Both the position numbers and the translations under genes were made by a program. The notes beneath the pieces are model-generated. The model was not told the DNA's origin and did not search any database. It saw only the letters and a list, made by a program, of their open reading frames with translations. A DNA stretch of 64,000 nt from Lojkania enalia (Eukaryota; Ascomycota; Dothideomycetes; Pleosporales), in assembly GCA_010094045.1 (NCBI GenBank), contig ML986582.1, positions 496,001 through 560,000 of the forward strand. Reading direction: 5' to 3'. Below, piece after piece: positions 22,201-36,500 of the stretch (its first letter is position 1; each line of letters opens with the position of its first letter).

Positions 22201-25200
22201 CTCGGTCTTGGCGTGAAGCTTAAGAAGCGACATAAAAGTCTGGAAAAAGAGTCTTCGAGGGGTCGGAGCGTCGCTCACAGCTTTGATGATAGAATCCAAC
22301 TGTTCCCGCTGCTCGTTGTTCTGCCAAGCCTCAAAATGCCTCCACATGGCTTCCAGGTAGAGGTCATTAAAGTTTTCGTGCTTCGCAAAGTCGCCTAGGA
22401 CCTCCCATTGCTGAAGCTTTTGTGCGCAAATGACCCAGTGATCTTCCCACAACATGTATTCACCTGTAGAGAATGGAAGTACAGAGGTTCGAGCTTTTAT
22501 CTGGGCCGCTTCATACATCTGTTGCGCTTTGTCCCAAATACCACACTGTTCATATGACAGGGCTGCATTGGTCTCAATGAATTGGCAGCGGCGCCGCCAA
22601 GTACCGTAGAAGAGATCGTCCTCTTCTAGGGCACTGTATATTTCCAGAAGAGCATCGAGATTGCTTTCTCTGAGCTTTTCAGTATCGATAATGGGTGTGA
22701 TAGCAGAGTCCTCCATGTAGACTGCTGCCGTATACCAGGCATTGTATGTCCGAGCCAGATATTTCATAATATGTGGAGGAAACTTGACCCGAGGACGAGC
22801 ATGCACTATCGCATCGAGCATACTCGAAACACAGTTGGGTCGCTTATCCAATTGGCGCGAGTGGTAGTCTTTGGTAAGCAGTGCAGCGATGCCCTTCTCT
22901 AAATCGCTCTGGTCGTCTTTAGTGAGTGCGGTCCATGCCAATGGAAAGAATGCAACCCAGATGTCGTGCGCAAGATTTGGGTCGGCGTGCTGTAGGTGTG
23001 CAAGAGGTTCGAAAATGTCGCGAATCTTGACGTCTCCCAATTGAGTACAGAATCGCCTGTGAGCATTTACGAGCGATTCCAGTTCATCGTCCACCATCAC
23101 ATCCGCAATCCTCGGGTCTTGCTTATAGGTGCCAAAAAGGGTAGTAGACGGCATCAATTTGAAGTCCTCGGGATGTAATTGGGCCGGTGCGCTCATCTCA
23201 ACGGATCCAAACATCAAGTGAATGACCTGGCTCAGCCAGTAGCTATCGCCTAGTGTATCCCAATTTTGAGATGCCAGCACATAGCTGAGCCTACTTGATG
23301 CAGTGCGACTCAGGCTCTTGTCGAATATAGTCATGTATCGGTTGCGCATTTCCACATCTTGTGCCCTCGTTCCAATTAGGAAAGCGTGCTCCATACGGAC
23401 TGTGAGTTCTGAACGAGTAATCTTAGGGTCTTCGTAAATTCTTATCACAAGGTCAAGGAAGCGTGTAAGGAGCGAACTATCTTGCCGATGCTCGAACAGC
23501 AGCATCTTGCTGAGCACCGCAGTCTTCTCCTTAAGCGTTGGCACGGGCTCATTAGAGTGGAATATCCACCGCTCGACGAGATCAAGGACCTTTGTGCAAA
23601 CAGTATTGCTCTGGGAGCGCTCAACCAGAGATGCGAGGACACTAAGATATGGTCGTCGATTCTCGCCAAGTTCGTTCATCCTCGCTGCGAGTATGTCGAT
23701 AACTTTGAGCACTAGATCGGTCTGAATTTCAATTTCGCGAGGATCTGTTATCGAATTCGCTCCGTCGGGACGTATACCCGGAGGTGCAGGCTGACTAGGT
23801 ACTCCGCTATGTGCAGCCAAATGATCCTTAGCCATCTTGCCCTGAAATGCTTTCATGATTTGTGCAATGTGCTGGTCAATTTCTTCCGGTCGTTTTTGAC
23901 ACAGAGTCCAAAGGATGTTAATTGCACACACGTGATATCCGTTGGAAAGAGCTTCCGTAGCTACCGCACCCAAGAAATTCACGAAATCCGTAGATGGAGT
24001 CTCCTCTATGCTCCCCTCCTCATCTGTGACCGGTTCCGGCATAACATCCAGGATTCGTTTAAGAATAGGTTGAAGCCTGGGAGTGCCGTCCTCATTCTCA
24101 TCCGGCGCATGAAGGCTTGCTTGGACATCAGCATGGTCAGAGCGGATAGCTTTGTCTAAAATCTTCATAAACTGCGGCAATCGTTCGAGTACCCAATCAT
24201 CTGGTTTAACATTGACAATGACTTTGACGATTTGCAAAGTATTGATCATTCGGGTATTGAACGCTTCTGCCTTTTCGTCTTGTCTCATCTCTGTGAGTAG
24301 AATTTCTTCTATTTTCTTTGAAAGCATTGGATCTAGGTCCAGGTCGCTCCATAACCGTGGGGATAATAGATCTTGAAGAAGCTGCACAGCTTTCTTGCAG
24401 ATTTCAACAGGTTGTGTTGCCGATGGATGCTGGATCACAGCATCCTTTGGTTTCGGCGTCGCGACGGGATAACGCTCAGGAAGATAGGCGATGAATTGGA
24501 TGAGATACTTGATAAGAGCCATTCGGATGCTAGCCTGGGCCACGAAGCCTTTCGGGAGAGGTCCGGGGAGGATAATCGCTCCGTCGGCTCTTCGCTTCAC
24601 AGCCTGTGGTGATTGCGATGCTCTTTCAGAGCCATTTCCGGGCTCACTTGCCGTCTTTTCCTCCCAAGTCCTGATTAGACTGATCAAATTAAGAGCCAGT
24701 TTCTTCGCTTCCGTTGACGGATTGGGTGGTTGAGCAATCTTTGGGAGTGCCGTGATGATGATCGATGAAAGTTGGTCGCGAGCCTCATAGAATAGGTCGG
24801 GGTGTCGAACAAGGAAATTGAATATGCTCATCAACTGCTGCAGATTGGAGCTTTCTTCAGCCAGAATCTTTCGAGGAATTTGGGCCCATCTAGGAACAGA
24901 AACCTTCGGGTTTTCTCCTCCTATTCGCTTCTTGAGAACCGGCGCCATGAGTTCAAGGGCCTGCATCACTAGAGACCGGCCCTCATTCTGGTGCGCCCTC
25001 AGAAGGGCTTGGTAAACCTGGATGGCAATCTTGACAGGAGTTTCAAAAACTGCTATGAAGAAGGCAATCAAAACATACGCCGCGTACTTGTTAATGATAT
25101 CTTCAAGTTTGATATAATTCCATGCAAACTTAATAACATCTTTACGGGCTTCTTGCAAGATACCCGAATGATATTTGAGTAGAAGCGTCGTAAGTTGAAG

Positions 25201-28200
25201 CAGCTCCATTCGAGAATGGTCCACGCCAAGCTGTGCAGTTTCCTCCGACGTATCAGTTAGTGACTGGGGCCTCCATAGTCGATTATGGATGGTGTCAGTC
25301 ATGGCTCGGTCCATCAGTTTCGTTCCTTTAGCTTGGACAAATAGATGATCCCATTCTCGCTTAACATCCATTGCAAAGATCGGATTGACAATGTACCTAA
25401 AAATGAAAGTCTTCGTTTTCTGGGATGAGTTGCGCGCTGTATATAAATCGATGCATTTATGCACCAATGTTCTCCAATATTCGACTGAGTCACTTGAGAT
25501 TATCTGGCTGTAGATGAAGTCAAGTAAGTGAGACGATATTTTGAGCTCCTCAGAAGTCACAGCATCGATCAGTTCAAAAAAGAAGTCTAGATCGTTACGC
25601 TCATGAGTGAGATATGTGGAAAAAACGGTCATAATCTGATCGCTAGCTTGTTCGGCCGCAAGACGTAGCTCAGGATCAATGGCGTTTTGGCGAAGCTTCT
25701 TTTCCAATGACTTGGCCGTTTCGAGAAGGGCCTTCCGTAAGTTCTCATGGGAGACTAGCCATTTGCTTGTTTCATCGAATCCGCTCATCGCATAGGCAAT
25801 ATGAATGGCATTGAGTTGTGCCTGACACCTCTCCTTCTCTGGTTCGTCGATCTCGAATGAAGCCAAAAATTTAGGGACGTCGTCCATGACTTCTTTGCGC
25901 AACGGACCACTTCCATTATCCTCAAGAAGCTGAGCGAAGAATCGACCACGTGTTTGGTCTTTCAGATTGGGGGAGAAGAAGTCCCAGGCCTCCTTAGGGT
26001 ACATATTGAGGTATTTAATCAGTGGTTCCCGGAATGGGCTGTAATGCGTGCGTCGGAGCGCAGTTTCAAGTTCAATCACCTTCTCAGTGATGGACTTCAG
26101 AAAAGTTGCAGCTGCAGGAGGAAGCAGATGGAATACGTTAAAGATACCAGTCACAATTTTCATCTTCGGATTTTGCTCGATCATGGTGAATGAAATTTTC
26201 TGAAGGCTCACAGGGTCCGCAATATTTTTCAGGTGATCCAGCAGGCGAGTCCCTATCTCAACCTTGAAATAGTTCGTCAGGAGTTTCAGCAAACGAGCAA
26301 GGCCATCAAGATTTTCAACTGTAAGCTTCCGGGGGTCTTGTAGGTTGACCAAAATAGGTCGCAGGCCACTTTGCAGGACGTCCTTGGGTAATTTGTTCGT
26401 CGCGGAGATAACGCCCGACAGTCCTCCGTTAGCAGCTTCAATAACTTCAGGAGATTTCGAGTAAAGGCACTTGAAGAAAACAGCGATGATGCGGAGGAAA
26501 GTCTGATTTGGTGGCGTGGTGCTGAACTCAGGGAAGCTCTGAGCGGTGGAAAGGAGGCGGATGCAGGAGACTCTAAGATTGACAATATGCTCCGCATTCC
26601 GTTGCTCGTATGGTTTCGTAGCTAGTCCTTCATCGTCTGCGTCGGCCAAGGCAAGGGATTCCATCAAAAGCCTGGTCAGTTGTTCATTGAACTCCAGAAT
26701 ATTGTTTTTCAGCTTTAAGCAGAATGTGATTGCGTCAATATAAGCGATCTGTATGCTGAAAGGTAAGGCTCGTAGTGGCTTCGTCCATATCGGGACAACT
26801 AGCCTATCTTTGACTGGCATAATCAATTCATGTACGCCTAGTCCAGTGACTTCGGACAGGACTTGGAAGGACCTTTGAGTTGCCTCCCGAACGCTCTTAT
26901 TCATGTGCGAAAGGTCACCGACAAGCTGCCCGCACAATTTAAGGAGTATGTTATTTGGCTTCTCAAACTCTTCTTTCGACGTAGTCTTGTGACATCGCCG
27001 TATCAGGTCTTCGAGAAGCCCTTCGGCCTGCACTCGCGTTTTCGAATCAAGATCCGTGGGCATATCCTTCATTACAAAGTTCAATGCCCTAATGAGCTCA
27101 AAGTGGCGATTTACCATCCACTGCGTACCTAAGCCGAGTTTCTTCGTGATAATTTCAATACCACGGGTTCCACCTGATTTCATGAACCATTCCTCAGCAT
27201 GGCAGTTGTGACAGAAAGTTCGCGACAGCTCATCGAAGAAGGTAAACTTGTCTAGCTTCTCATGGGAGCCAAAAATAGCCTTAGCAGCATCGCGCATTGA
27301 GATAATCGCTTGCTCAGCTGCCTCCCGGACAGCCACATGGTCCGATGCTAGCGAGTCTCCAAGAGCTTCTGAGATAACATCACTCTCGATGTATACGGGC
27401 CCTTCTCCAGAGTTAACATCGAAAGGCTTTGCCTTGTGCTTGATCTGGGCGAAATGATTGCCAAGCTCCAGTAGGGTGAAGTGTTTCGCAAGATTTGTTA
27501 CCAACACCTCTGCATCCACTTTCAGATCAGGGATGGAAACAGCGAAAACGCATGCCTTCAGTAACCTTTTCAACGTATCTTGCTCTAGACCTTTTTTCAC
27601 AATTGACTTCTCGCGTTCAGATAGGGTCATGAGATCGGGGCCGGCATCGAATTTCCGCACAACCATGTCATTTGCTTGAAGGCGCACAAGCTGCGCAAAA
27701 TCGTCAGGGAGATTGTCGAAGCCCACTAATAATTTTGTATGCGACGTGATGAGCCGAAACGCCTGCTGTTTGTAGAAAGGATCCGACTTCTTCGCCGCTG
27801 GAGTCTTTGGCACTTCGTGAAGCTTCGCAATTGCTGTGTCGATGCCGACTACTGCCGGGAAAGCGCGATCTTTTGTTGAACCAATCAACCGTACATCCAC
27901 TGATGACTGGTCATCAGAGTAGGGCTTGTAATTTAGCTCAGGAGGACCGGTAATAAATTTACGGTTCCTACCGCCCAGCTTGCCAAGGATTCGCATAGTC
28001 GTGTGGGCATGGAAATGGCTGTAGGGGTTTGGTTTGAGATGCTCCCATAGAGCAGCCATAAGTTCATCTATGACTGGTGCCATGATGGGATCAAGATAAT
28101 CAGCAGTTAGATTGTCAACACAAAGCTCGAGGGTGCGTAAGCCTTGTCCAACGAGTTCCGAACCCGCCCTTAGGGCAACCACGAGAGGTCGCATGAGGTA

Positions 28201-30833
28201 GCTGAGATGTGGCAGAAGATTGCTCAGGCGGGCTGGAACAGTCAATGAGAGCTCAACGAACAAATCCCTTTCAGCTGGCTTGCGAGCTGTGACAAGCAAA
28301 TTATTGAGAACGTCGAGCAACATCTCCAATAGAGGAAGTATTTCTTTATAGAGATGCTCAAAGCGTCCACCGCCAATGCTTCGGAATAAAGACCGCAATA
28401 GGAGAAAATAGTTCATTGGCTCTTCCGCTACCGTAGAGAGCTGGATGGACTTCGTGATGATCTTGCTAACATGTGGCAACAGAACTTGCTCATTCTGGGA
28501 GGAGAAGAGTGTGACCGCCATGAATGAAAGCTTGAATAATCGCAGTAGTATAGAAGACTTCTTGACATCGGCTGTGCCCACTTCCTCGATGCGGTCCATC
28601 AAGAACTGCAAGAGCATCCCAGCAAAACTCGGGGAAGTTGCTTCACTTGCGAGCAAAAATTGCGGTACATGAAGCAATGCAGGATGGTCGAACATCATCG
28701 CGTACAGGTGCGGGATCTCAGAAGAGAAAACTTCGTGGAAAGTAGCCGGGTCGATATGATGGAAAACAGTCGCAAACGTCTCGAGAAGCTCCTTCTCTTC
28801 TTTACTACTGGACATCATATGTTGATTCGCCATGAGCTCGCTTGGCGATAATCCCTGGGATTCAGTGTTTAGCTTGTCCGTGCCATAGTAACGGAACACC
28901 TTCGCACCCTCGCGGAAGAGTTTGATGAGAACTTCGACTTCCTCAGCATTGTATCCAAATGACACCTCATGCCAATTGGGTGGAGCATTGTTTGCATCAA
29001 TTTCCTCCTTGATCTTGACCGGATTACATGCTCGCAGTTGATAGAACAGGTTTTTAAGACCATGCAGGAGATTCTTGAACAAGAATTTGTTATCGGCGAT
29101 CGGGTCCGAGCTTCTATCCCGAGGATTGGACGTTTTAATTGGCGTTGCATTGAAGATATCAATCTCGTCCCAGTCCGGAGGATGGTCCTTATCCGCAATG
29201 TGGTTTTCCGGCTGAGCATCAATGGAAGGCTGACTATACTGCTGAGAAAGTTTAACCGCATTATGATATTGGCGATTCATAGCTACGAACTTGTCTCCGA
29301 TGGCATTAAGAATCATAATAAGGAAGTATCGCGCATCCTTCTTAGGTTCCAGCTTCGCAATGCATTCAGCCATGTTTAGCAGCAGCTTCGCGCTCATTGT
29401 TTGAAAGCTTGTCCCAGGGAAAGTATCGTGGAGATTCTTGGTATACACCTCGACAGTACGCCGGATCTGCTCCTTGGATAGAGAGTCTCGGAGATGGTGT
29501 ATCAAATCCGCTAACATGCTGTATGCCAGCGGACGCATCGTTTCATACACTGTTAGCCCGTCTCCGATTAGGGTTCGTTCGTCTAGCAATTCATCAATCT
29601 TAACAAGGAAGATCTTCCGGAAGTTGAAGTTTATGATGTGTCTAATAGCAACTAACAGCTCTTTCCGGGCCCCAGATTTCTCCCTCGGACAGTCTTTAAG
29701 TAGACGAACGACGATAGTCGGTAGTGTAGGCAGGAAATCATTCAGTTGTTGTGCGTAAACCCGGAGCAGGTATGCAAGGAAGCTCATGGTTTTAACTTGA
29801 GCTGTGACAAACTCCCCAAAAGCAGCGCGATTTCGGATCTCCTTGCTCACACCAGTAAAGGTCTTGCCCTGAGCCTCTGCCTCCTGGTGAGCTTTTTCCT
29901 GGGGTTTCGCCTGAAGCAACAGCACGTTCTTGATCAGCGGAACAAAAAGTTTTACGTTCTTGTTCACGCAATTCCTGTAAGCCTGGAAGAGAGACACCAC
30001 GATAATAGGACATTCAGCAAGAACCTTGAAGGACTGCATGCCCTTCAACAGCATCCGCGCCTGCTGCTGTTCTGACCCGATATCTCCTGTTGAGCCTGAT
30101 GTCAATGCTGCAGCGGGGGATCCTGGCCGTGGTGACTGCGAATATTGGTGTGTGTTCGGTGTGGAGGGAACACCCTGGATTGCCGGCGCAGGACTCGGAT
30201 TATCAAAAGTATCCTGCACAGCCTGTTCCATCATATCAAACATCTCTTGAATGAGATCCAGAAATAGCTGGACCCGGCCCGCAAGCGGCTTGGTCTGGAC
30301 TCTTAAAAAATCCATCATGGTCTTCATGCACAGTACCGCATTGTCCTCATTCTCAATTTTAACTAGGCTCATAAGCTTGTCCACAATCTTCAGTGCGTGA
30401 GGTTCGACCACTTCGATAGGAGTCATGGGTAATCGGTGCAGAATCTCGAGGACGCAGTTGCGTATCCGCTACGGCACGTTAGAGACTACAATAAGTTGTA
30501 GTCGAAGTTGGTAGACTCACTTGTTCTGGGGATGTGGATATGAATACAGGGTTTCCATCTAATATCTTCAGGAGGACGGGGACGAGATTGGTTAAGAAAG
30601 CGCTGTACTGTGGCACTTGACAGTAGTTCTCAATTTGATCTCGTATCTCGACGGCCACATTGCCCCGGGTTCGAAGGTCTAAAGAATACAATCTGTTAGC
30701 ATTTACATTTCCCCAAGCCCGTCGCGCACACCTATGCGCATCCCCGTGCGGTGGTCCGATTGAAAGTCTGCGTACCTGCATTCGGGTCATCCAGTTTGGC
30801 CGCCATAGCCTCAAAATTAGGATGTGTCGCCAT
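19210..30833 (-). CDS. TRA1: TRA1 (TRRAP-like) scaffold of SAGA and NuA4
   Basis: Huge PIKK-family pseudokinase that binds transcription activators and recruits the SAGA and NuA4 histone acetyltransferase complexes in the nucleus. Exons: 30833-30776, 30678-30521, 30468-19942 and 19893-19210, giving about 3,808 residues, the family's usual size. The N-terminus reads MATHPNFEAMAAKLDDPNA then DLRTRGNVAVEIRDQIENY. Most of the length is HEAT/TPR-like helical repeat, followed by FAT (LKGMFLARLGQKNEANEAF, IARQILGKLAKTYPQALY), a low-complexity Ser/Gln/Gly linker (SKQQQNQSSPAQKQGSPDAR) and a PI3K-like domain (FLPDVDLVRGIGVCHRRLKI; FRLTPNLQTLMGP). It ends in a short FATC tail (ALWMGYL). I removed a 48-nt stop-free intron at 19941-19894. 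Usual kinase catalytic residues are lacking, as expected for TRA1. Confidence 0.97.
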
Positions 30834-31612
30834 GATTTCAGGCTGCGCAGCTTTGCGCCACCAGAGAGGCTCTACTAGAGTAGCTTCACCTCGTGATCAA
30901 AAAGCGAAAGAAAGTAGTGCGGAAAAGGCGCGGTCGAGGAAAGGTGCATTGGTCGGTAGCCTTGGTTGCGCAGGCGTTGAGCGAAGAGCTGCAGGTGGAC
31001 GCGGGAAAGGCGAGAATTAAATAGTAAAAGGAATGACTAGACTGGCGAGTCTATCGAGGCGATATTACAGTCATCAGAAAGTAAAGCCCCGGGCGCTGGC
31101 GTTGGGACCGCGGGCTCCACGAGTTTGGTGTTGCTGCGAGACCTTCGCGTACTGACTTTCATCGAACGGCGACCACCACGGGGGAGCGATAGACCCCGAA
31201 CGAAGAAAGTCACGTGATAAAGTATCCCAAATACGGCTAGCCTTCATGGAACAAGCTTTTTGGATCGTCTAATGAAGCGAGGCGGCCTAAACATCGCGCA
31301 TAACTTGCTCAAAGGTTGATGTCTATCCCAAGGTTGTTTTTCAGCCAGGCATATGTTACTCTATCACTCTATTTTCTCTGTCAGAGCGCATAAGCTCTTA
31401 GAATTGATTGATGAAGATCTCATTCGGGTTCAGTTCAAACGCAGGAACACTTCACCCTATCACCATAGCTATTAAGAGCTGAACAAACCCCAACCAGGCA
31501 AATGCCAGAGAATATCGAAACACTGAAGATATATACCAAACGACCGTCACCGCAATCATGCAATTCCTCCATCACAGAAGCCCCAAAGAAGCCCCAAAGA
31601 CCCTTGCTACCG
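30834..31612. promoter_or_regulatory. TRA1 promoter region and phosphate transporter 3' UTR
   Basis: About 780 bases. The right part is the 3' UTR of the minus-strand phosphate transporter, and the left part the TRA1 promoter. A palindromic CACGTG sits at 31211-31216, about 380 bases upstream of the TRA1 start. Confidence 0.45.
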
Positions 31613-33547
31613 CTAAAAGTGGGGCGTGTTGAGCGCCATGAGACACAACAGACCAGCAATCAGGCCCGCACTAGGAAGAGTCATAACCCAACCGATGAAG
31701 ATGAAGCCGAGCTGCCTCCAGTTGACAGCGCCGAGGTCGTAGTTCATGAGTGCAACGCCCATAGAGGCTCCAACCAAGCACTGAGTGGTTGAGACAGGTA
31801 GACCCAGTCGACTTGCCAACAAAACCGTAACTGCAGCGCCGAGTTCAATCGAGAATCCTCGCGTGGGCGACATCTGCGTAATCTTGTTGCCAAGTGCCCG
31901 AATAATGTGGTACCCATAGATCCAGAATCCGAGACCGAGTAGGAAGCCAGCAACCACAAGGAACCAAACCGGGGTTGGACTTCGCGTATCAACCTCGCCA
32001 GACTGGTACGTCTGGTACACGGCAGCCCAGGGTCCTGTTGTAAGTTAGCAAAACCTACAAGTCTTTTTCAACAACAACAGCAATGGGTAATTGTGCACTT
32101 ACCAACCGCGTTTGCGACATCGTTACTTCCGTGAGCGATTGACATCATCATTGCACTCACAACTTGGCAGTAGGTCCAAAGATGCTCCACGCGGACATCA
32201 TAGCGCTTAGCACGGGCATGGATAGCTCGGAGAAGGTCCGAATCGTGCGTAACAGCGTCGCGAGTAACACCTAAAAGATTTAGTCAGTACCCCAAGAGAA
32301 AAAAAAAAATTGGATACAGTTATTAACGCGTACCTTGCAGCAGGCCAAATTTAAGGTATCCCCACCACTTTTGAGGATTTCCCCAAGAGAGATGCTTGAC
32401 CGGACCAATAAAACGCTCGTAAGGTTCGGGCTTCTTGCGCCTTCGCTGAGGAGCCACAGCTTGTGGATCTTCAAGCGCTTTCTGTTCCAACTCTTTAGCC
32501 TTCTCTGGATCAGAAGGCAGTTCTCCTCCCTCGCTATTTGTCGGCTTCATAGAGTTCGGGGATGCCGACGCTTGAGTGTTATTAACCGCTTCATTTGCCT
32601 TGCCGGCTTGCACTTCTCCATAGGCATCTTCATAGTAGTTCTTCACATACTCGTCGCCTTTACCAGGGAAGAATAGTGGCGGGTTTTCGCTCCTGAGCAA
32701 CGGACCAAGGATCGTATGATATACCCTTACGCGCGTATCCTTCATAACCAACTTGCGATGGAAGAAAGGCATGAAGAAAACGTATGCGATGAGAAGGACG
32801 CCAAAGAAGACGCCAAGAATAATACCGACCGCCTTTCCGGCGCCAAATTCCTCCAGTGAAGGGGCAGTTGGTGCCTCAATGACGATGAACAGGGCGAGGA
32901 TAGCACCAGTCATGGCCATGTAGAACGGGATAAGACGCATAGCCCACTTGAAAGGATCAGATCGTTCAAGTACGGCGTACTTTAAGGTACCAAAAATGAT
33001 GGCAGAGAATCCGGCTGCAATGCAAGGGGCAATTCCCCAAGATGCAGCAACCTGGGAGACCGAGCCACTCTCCCATCCCCATTTAATTGAAGCCTGGGTT
33101 GCAAAACCAACTCCGATCAATGCTCCCACGACAGTTTGAGTAGTAGAAACAGGCATTCCAAGTCTTGTGGCGACCATTAACCAAGTAGCACTGCCGACTT
33201 CAGCACATCCCATGGCCAGCATGAGTGTTCCAGGTTGGACCCCATCGCCACGGAATCGATTAATAGAGATGATACCATTCTTAATCGTCGAAGTAACACG
33301 AGCTCCCAGGCCCACTGCACCTACGAATTCAGTAACCATAGACAATATGCCGACCTGAGGCATAGTCAAGGTCCTAGCAGCTACCGAAGCTTTCCGATAA
33401 TTAGCACAGTTGTTTAAGGGGATAAGCAAACCTACTAGCATATGAGTTAGCAACATCATTTGCACCATTACCGAATGCCGAAAATATAAAGGCAATGGTA
33501 GTGAGGGCTAGGATCCAGTCGTACTTCGCGGTTGCTGGGGACGGCAT
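31613..33547 (-). CDS. PHO89: Na+/phosphate symporter, PHO89 / PHO-4 family
   Basis: Plasma-membrane cation-coupled phosphate uptake (PiT family). Four exons: 33547-33436, 33389-32334, 32270-32103 and 32034-31613, giving 585 residues. The two family signatures, one per half, are complete: SAFGNGANDVANSYATSVA at the N-terminus and SIAHGSNDVANAVGPWAA toward the C-terminus. Paired LGMPVSTTQTVVGALIG and LGLPVSTTQCLVGASMG segments follow each, as in the inverted-repeat PiT fold. About 11 hydrophobic segments flank a hydrophilic central loop (Pro/Lys/Glu-rich, residues about 300-390). In Neurospora the homolog is induced by phosphate starvation through NUC-1. Pho4-type CACGTG/CACGTT sites upstream fit that. 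Confidence 0.96.
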
Positions 33548-33872
33548 ATTGACCCTAGGTATCGATGAATAGGTAAATGGTACTTCGAAATCTCCAGGAT
33601 TTGAAACTTCACTGGGACCGGCCGCAACATCTTATACCCACAGAATGCGTTTCGCGCCACAGAAGATCCACTTCAGCATGATGGTCCAAGGTTCTCGACG
33701 TCAAAAGCCCGCCAAGATACCTCCCGCTCTTGGGCGCCGAGTGCCAAGTTAAGACCATCTATGTGAATCGCCAAGAGGCCAAGATTCCCGCTCCGTCTTT
33801 ATGTCTTAGTCCGCCTTGGAATATGCACCAAGAACGGAGGTCTTCTGAACCAATGGGACGTAGTAGTGAAGG

Positions 33873-33878
33873 CACGTT
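33873..33878. promoter_or_regulatory. Possible Pho4/NUC-1 site (CACGTT)
   Basis: CACGTT about 330 bases upstream of the phosphate transporter start. The same core is the lower-affinity Pho4 site in yeast PHO5. A six-base match alone is weak. Confidence 0.3.
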
Positions 33879-34108
33879 GCGGATCGTCAGGTCCTGATGT
33901 GTCCTGGCTTTGGTGTTTTCCAAGGACTTGTCCGCGTACTCTACTCCAAAAGGTAGTATTTTGCAACCTCAAAGACGGATCTAAAAATACGGGCGGACTC
34001 CGCCGACGTCAGTGGATCGCCGAAGTTTCTCCCCAAGTTCGGAAGCTTAAGGCCCGCGCTAGCACGAGGGGTCACCCTAGAGATGTGACTGGTTCTATTC
34101 CGTTACGT

Positions 34109-34114
34109 CACGTG
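34109..34114. promoter_or_regulatory. Possible Pho4/NUC-1 site (CACGTG)
   Basis: Palindromic CACGTG (context cgtCACGTGct) about 560 bases upstream of the phosphate transporter start. This is the high-affinity Pho4/NUC-1 core. Other bHLH factors bind the same core. Confidence 0.35.
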
Positions 34115-35679
34115 CTTAGAGCCCACCACAAGGATCCCGATCATGATCACGTCTCTGATATTGAATTCATGCCAATTCTACTTTCAACGAATCAATATGT
34201 AATACAGATATCCAATTGCTACCTTAAGAATTATCGATACGGAATTTCCAATTATTTAACGTCCTCATGAACTACCCTAGTCCCATTCCCAAGTACCAGG
34301 TCCAGAAGCAACGCAACACTTCACAGCCACACAGCGGCAAGAAACAACTCCACTTAAGAGGAGCTCTGGGTAGACTTGTCGAAGCCAAGTCCGGAGGCCT
34401 CCTACCAAAGACGTTACCTTTCGGCCCCAACGCCATGATCTAAACTTTAGCGCACCATAGGTTTGTTGCATCAAATTCAGCTAAGCGGGCTTCAACAAAA
34501 CGAGATCTGTTGCCTCAGCTATCTATCCGGCAGCTCCGCTGATGGTTGTTTTTAATCATTTACCATGAATTCCAAAGACCCGGATCCCAAATGCGGCCAA
34601 GTTATTCCCTGCTTTCCAAGGTTTCTTCTTCAAGCCCAGATCCGGGACCTTACGCTAGATATCACGCGCGGGTTCTCCTCGAACTGCAGCTTTGCAGAAT
34701 GTCACTTTCCAAGAGCGCGATTTTCTCATCCGCTTCCGTTACGGGACGACCTCGCAAACCCTGTCCTCGCTACCATCACACCATTAGCTACTTCAACATG
34801 TCCCCATAATCGATATAATACTATCAATATTTCTTCTCGATTATAGGCTCTTAGGGTCTGGCATTTTCAGACCAGTACTACAGCTGTACATTTTCCGAAA
34901 TCTGACAAGGTTTCAATGAACTCGCATATCCATGTGCATGGACTACGCGTCTAGTGACGCAGGAATTTACTACGAGGGGTCCGAAATTAGTAATCGAGCA
35001 GTCGTCTACCTACTTTTCGCTTTATAATTCGTATCTTTCGCTTTGCCAAATTAGCATTCGTTCTACGAAGCCGCGATTACTACTAGATTAGCACCAACTA
35101 TTGACTAACATCATGAACCAAAATCCGCAAAATAGTAAAGCACTACCCTTAACGTTCAGCAATCTCCCTATTATATCTACGCAGACCATCTATTTGCAAA
35201 GAGCTCACATATCATTTGCTCATATATAGCAGATACATCGATAAGTTCCGCTTAAGTCTACAATGACTATCAAACAACCTATATATTCGAGCCTCGGTCA
35301 AACAAACAATACACATCTACAAAACAACACAATCCACCCTTCTACTATCCTACCACACATACCTAAACCGAGAATTTGAAAATTGCTACTCTACTATGCA
35401 GTCAAATCATACCCACAACTACAAAAGCTACTATTGGTACGCATACAAACTATCGCCCGATCCCGTGAATCCCGCACTATAACCATCTCAACCGCCTCGA
35501 TACGCTGTTTCCTACCACTAGATGCTCCTGAATCCAGCAACTCCTCAATATATCTGCATGTATATACTTTACCACATCAAATCCCAAATCGCAATACCGC
35601 GTAATCGATCCACCCATCGACCTAATCAAGCTCAGAAATCCAAACTTACCTGGCAAAACCATCCGTATCATTGGATCAG

Positions 35680-35705
35680 AAAAAAAAAAAAAAATTATTT
35701 TTTTT
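35680..35705. repeat. Poly(A)/poly(T) tract
   Basis: A run of 15 A, then TTA, then 8 T. Low-complexity sequence in an AT-rich noncoding stretch; a likely length-variable site. Confidence 0.8.
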
Positions 35706-36500
35706 CTACACAGCTTACCCATCACTATCACCACGACACATCACAAACCCCTTCAACAAACTACCCAACTACCGCATCCAATAACCACCAAGAGAAAGTA
35801 TACCATATACCGACACTAGAACTTTCGCACACTGCAACGTTTAGCTGCTGTTTGAACATTGAGTTGATTGGGTAGGCTTCAGAGTCTGCCCTAGGATTAT
35901 ATCATCTAGGCTAGAGCGCGCTGAACGGCCATCGTGGATGCAGCCGTAGCAGGACGCAGCAGATGTTCCCAATTGCGGGAAAATGGAGCGAGGAGCCGTT
36001 TCTGAAACAGGAAACGAGAGAGTGCGGCCAGTCGACCCAACTGGATACATGTTAGCGCCATGTAAGAGTACGTCGAATGGTCTGTTAAGGGCCCAGAGTT
36101 TCCCGGAATTGGTTTTCTGTGATATGCTTGCATCTTGGAAAGCTGCTGGTTGTGGGGAGTGCTTTCCGGTGTCGAATTTGGTCAATGCTCCCCCCCGCCT
36201 TCCTACATCCCCACGCCACAGATCATCCAATTCCCAAATAAGCTTCACTACACTTCAACCCCACCCATCTCCGCGTCCAAATGCGTTGAATCCACAAAAA
36301 CCCACCCCGTCACTCATCAAGGGCAGTAAATACACACAAAACCCCAGGCGCGGCAATCCATTAAGCAATCCCACACCAGACCAATTATGTATTAATCCTA
36401 AACTACCCTTTCTACATGCGCTCATCTTTCAATCAATAGGGTCTCAACACACCCAACCAACCAATAACACCCAACCACCTACCATCTTACATACCCATCC

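Noticed and set aside
19210..30833. Active PIKK kinase such as TOR or ATM/MEC1
   Set aside because: The N-terminal signature, length and lack of the usual catalytic residues fit the TRA1/TRRAP pseudokinase.
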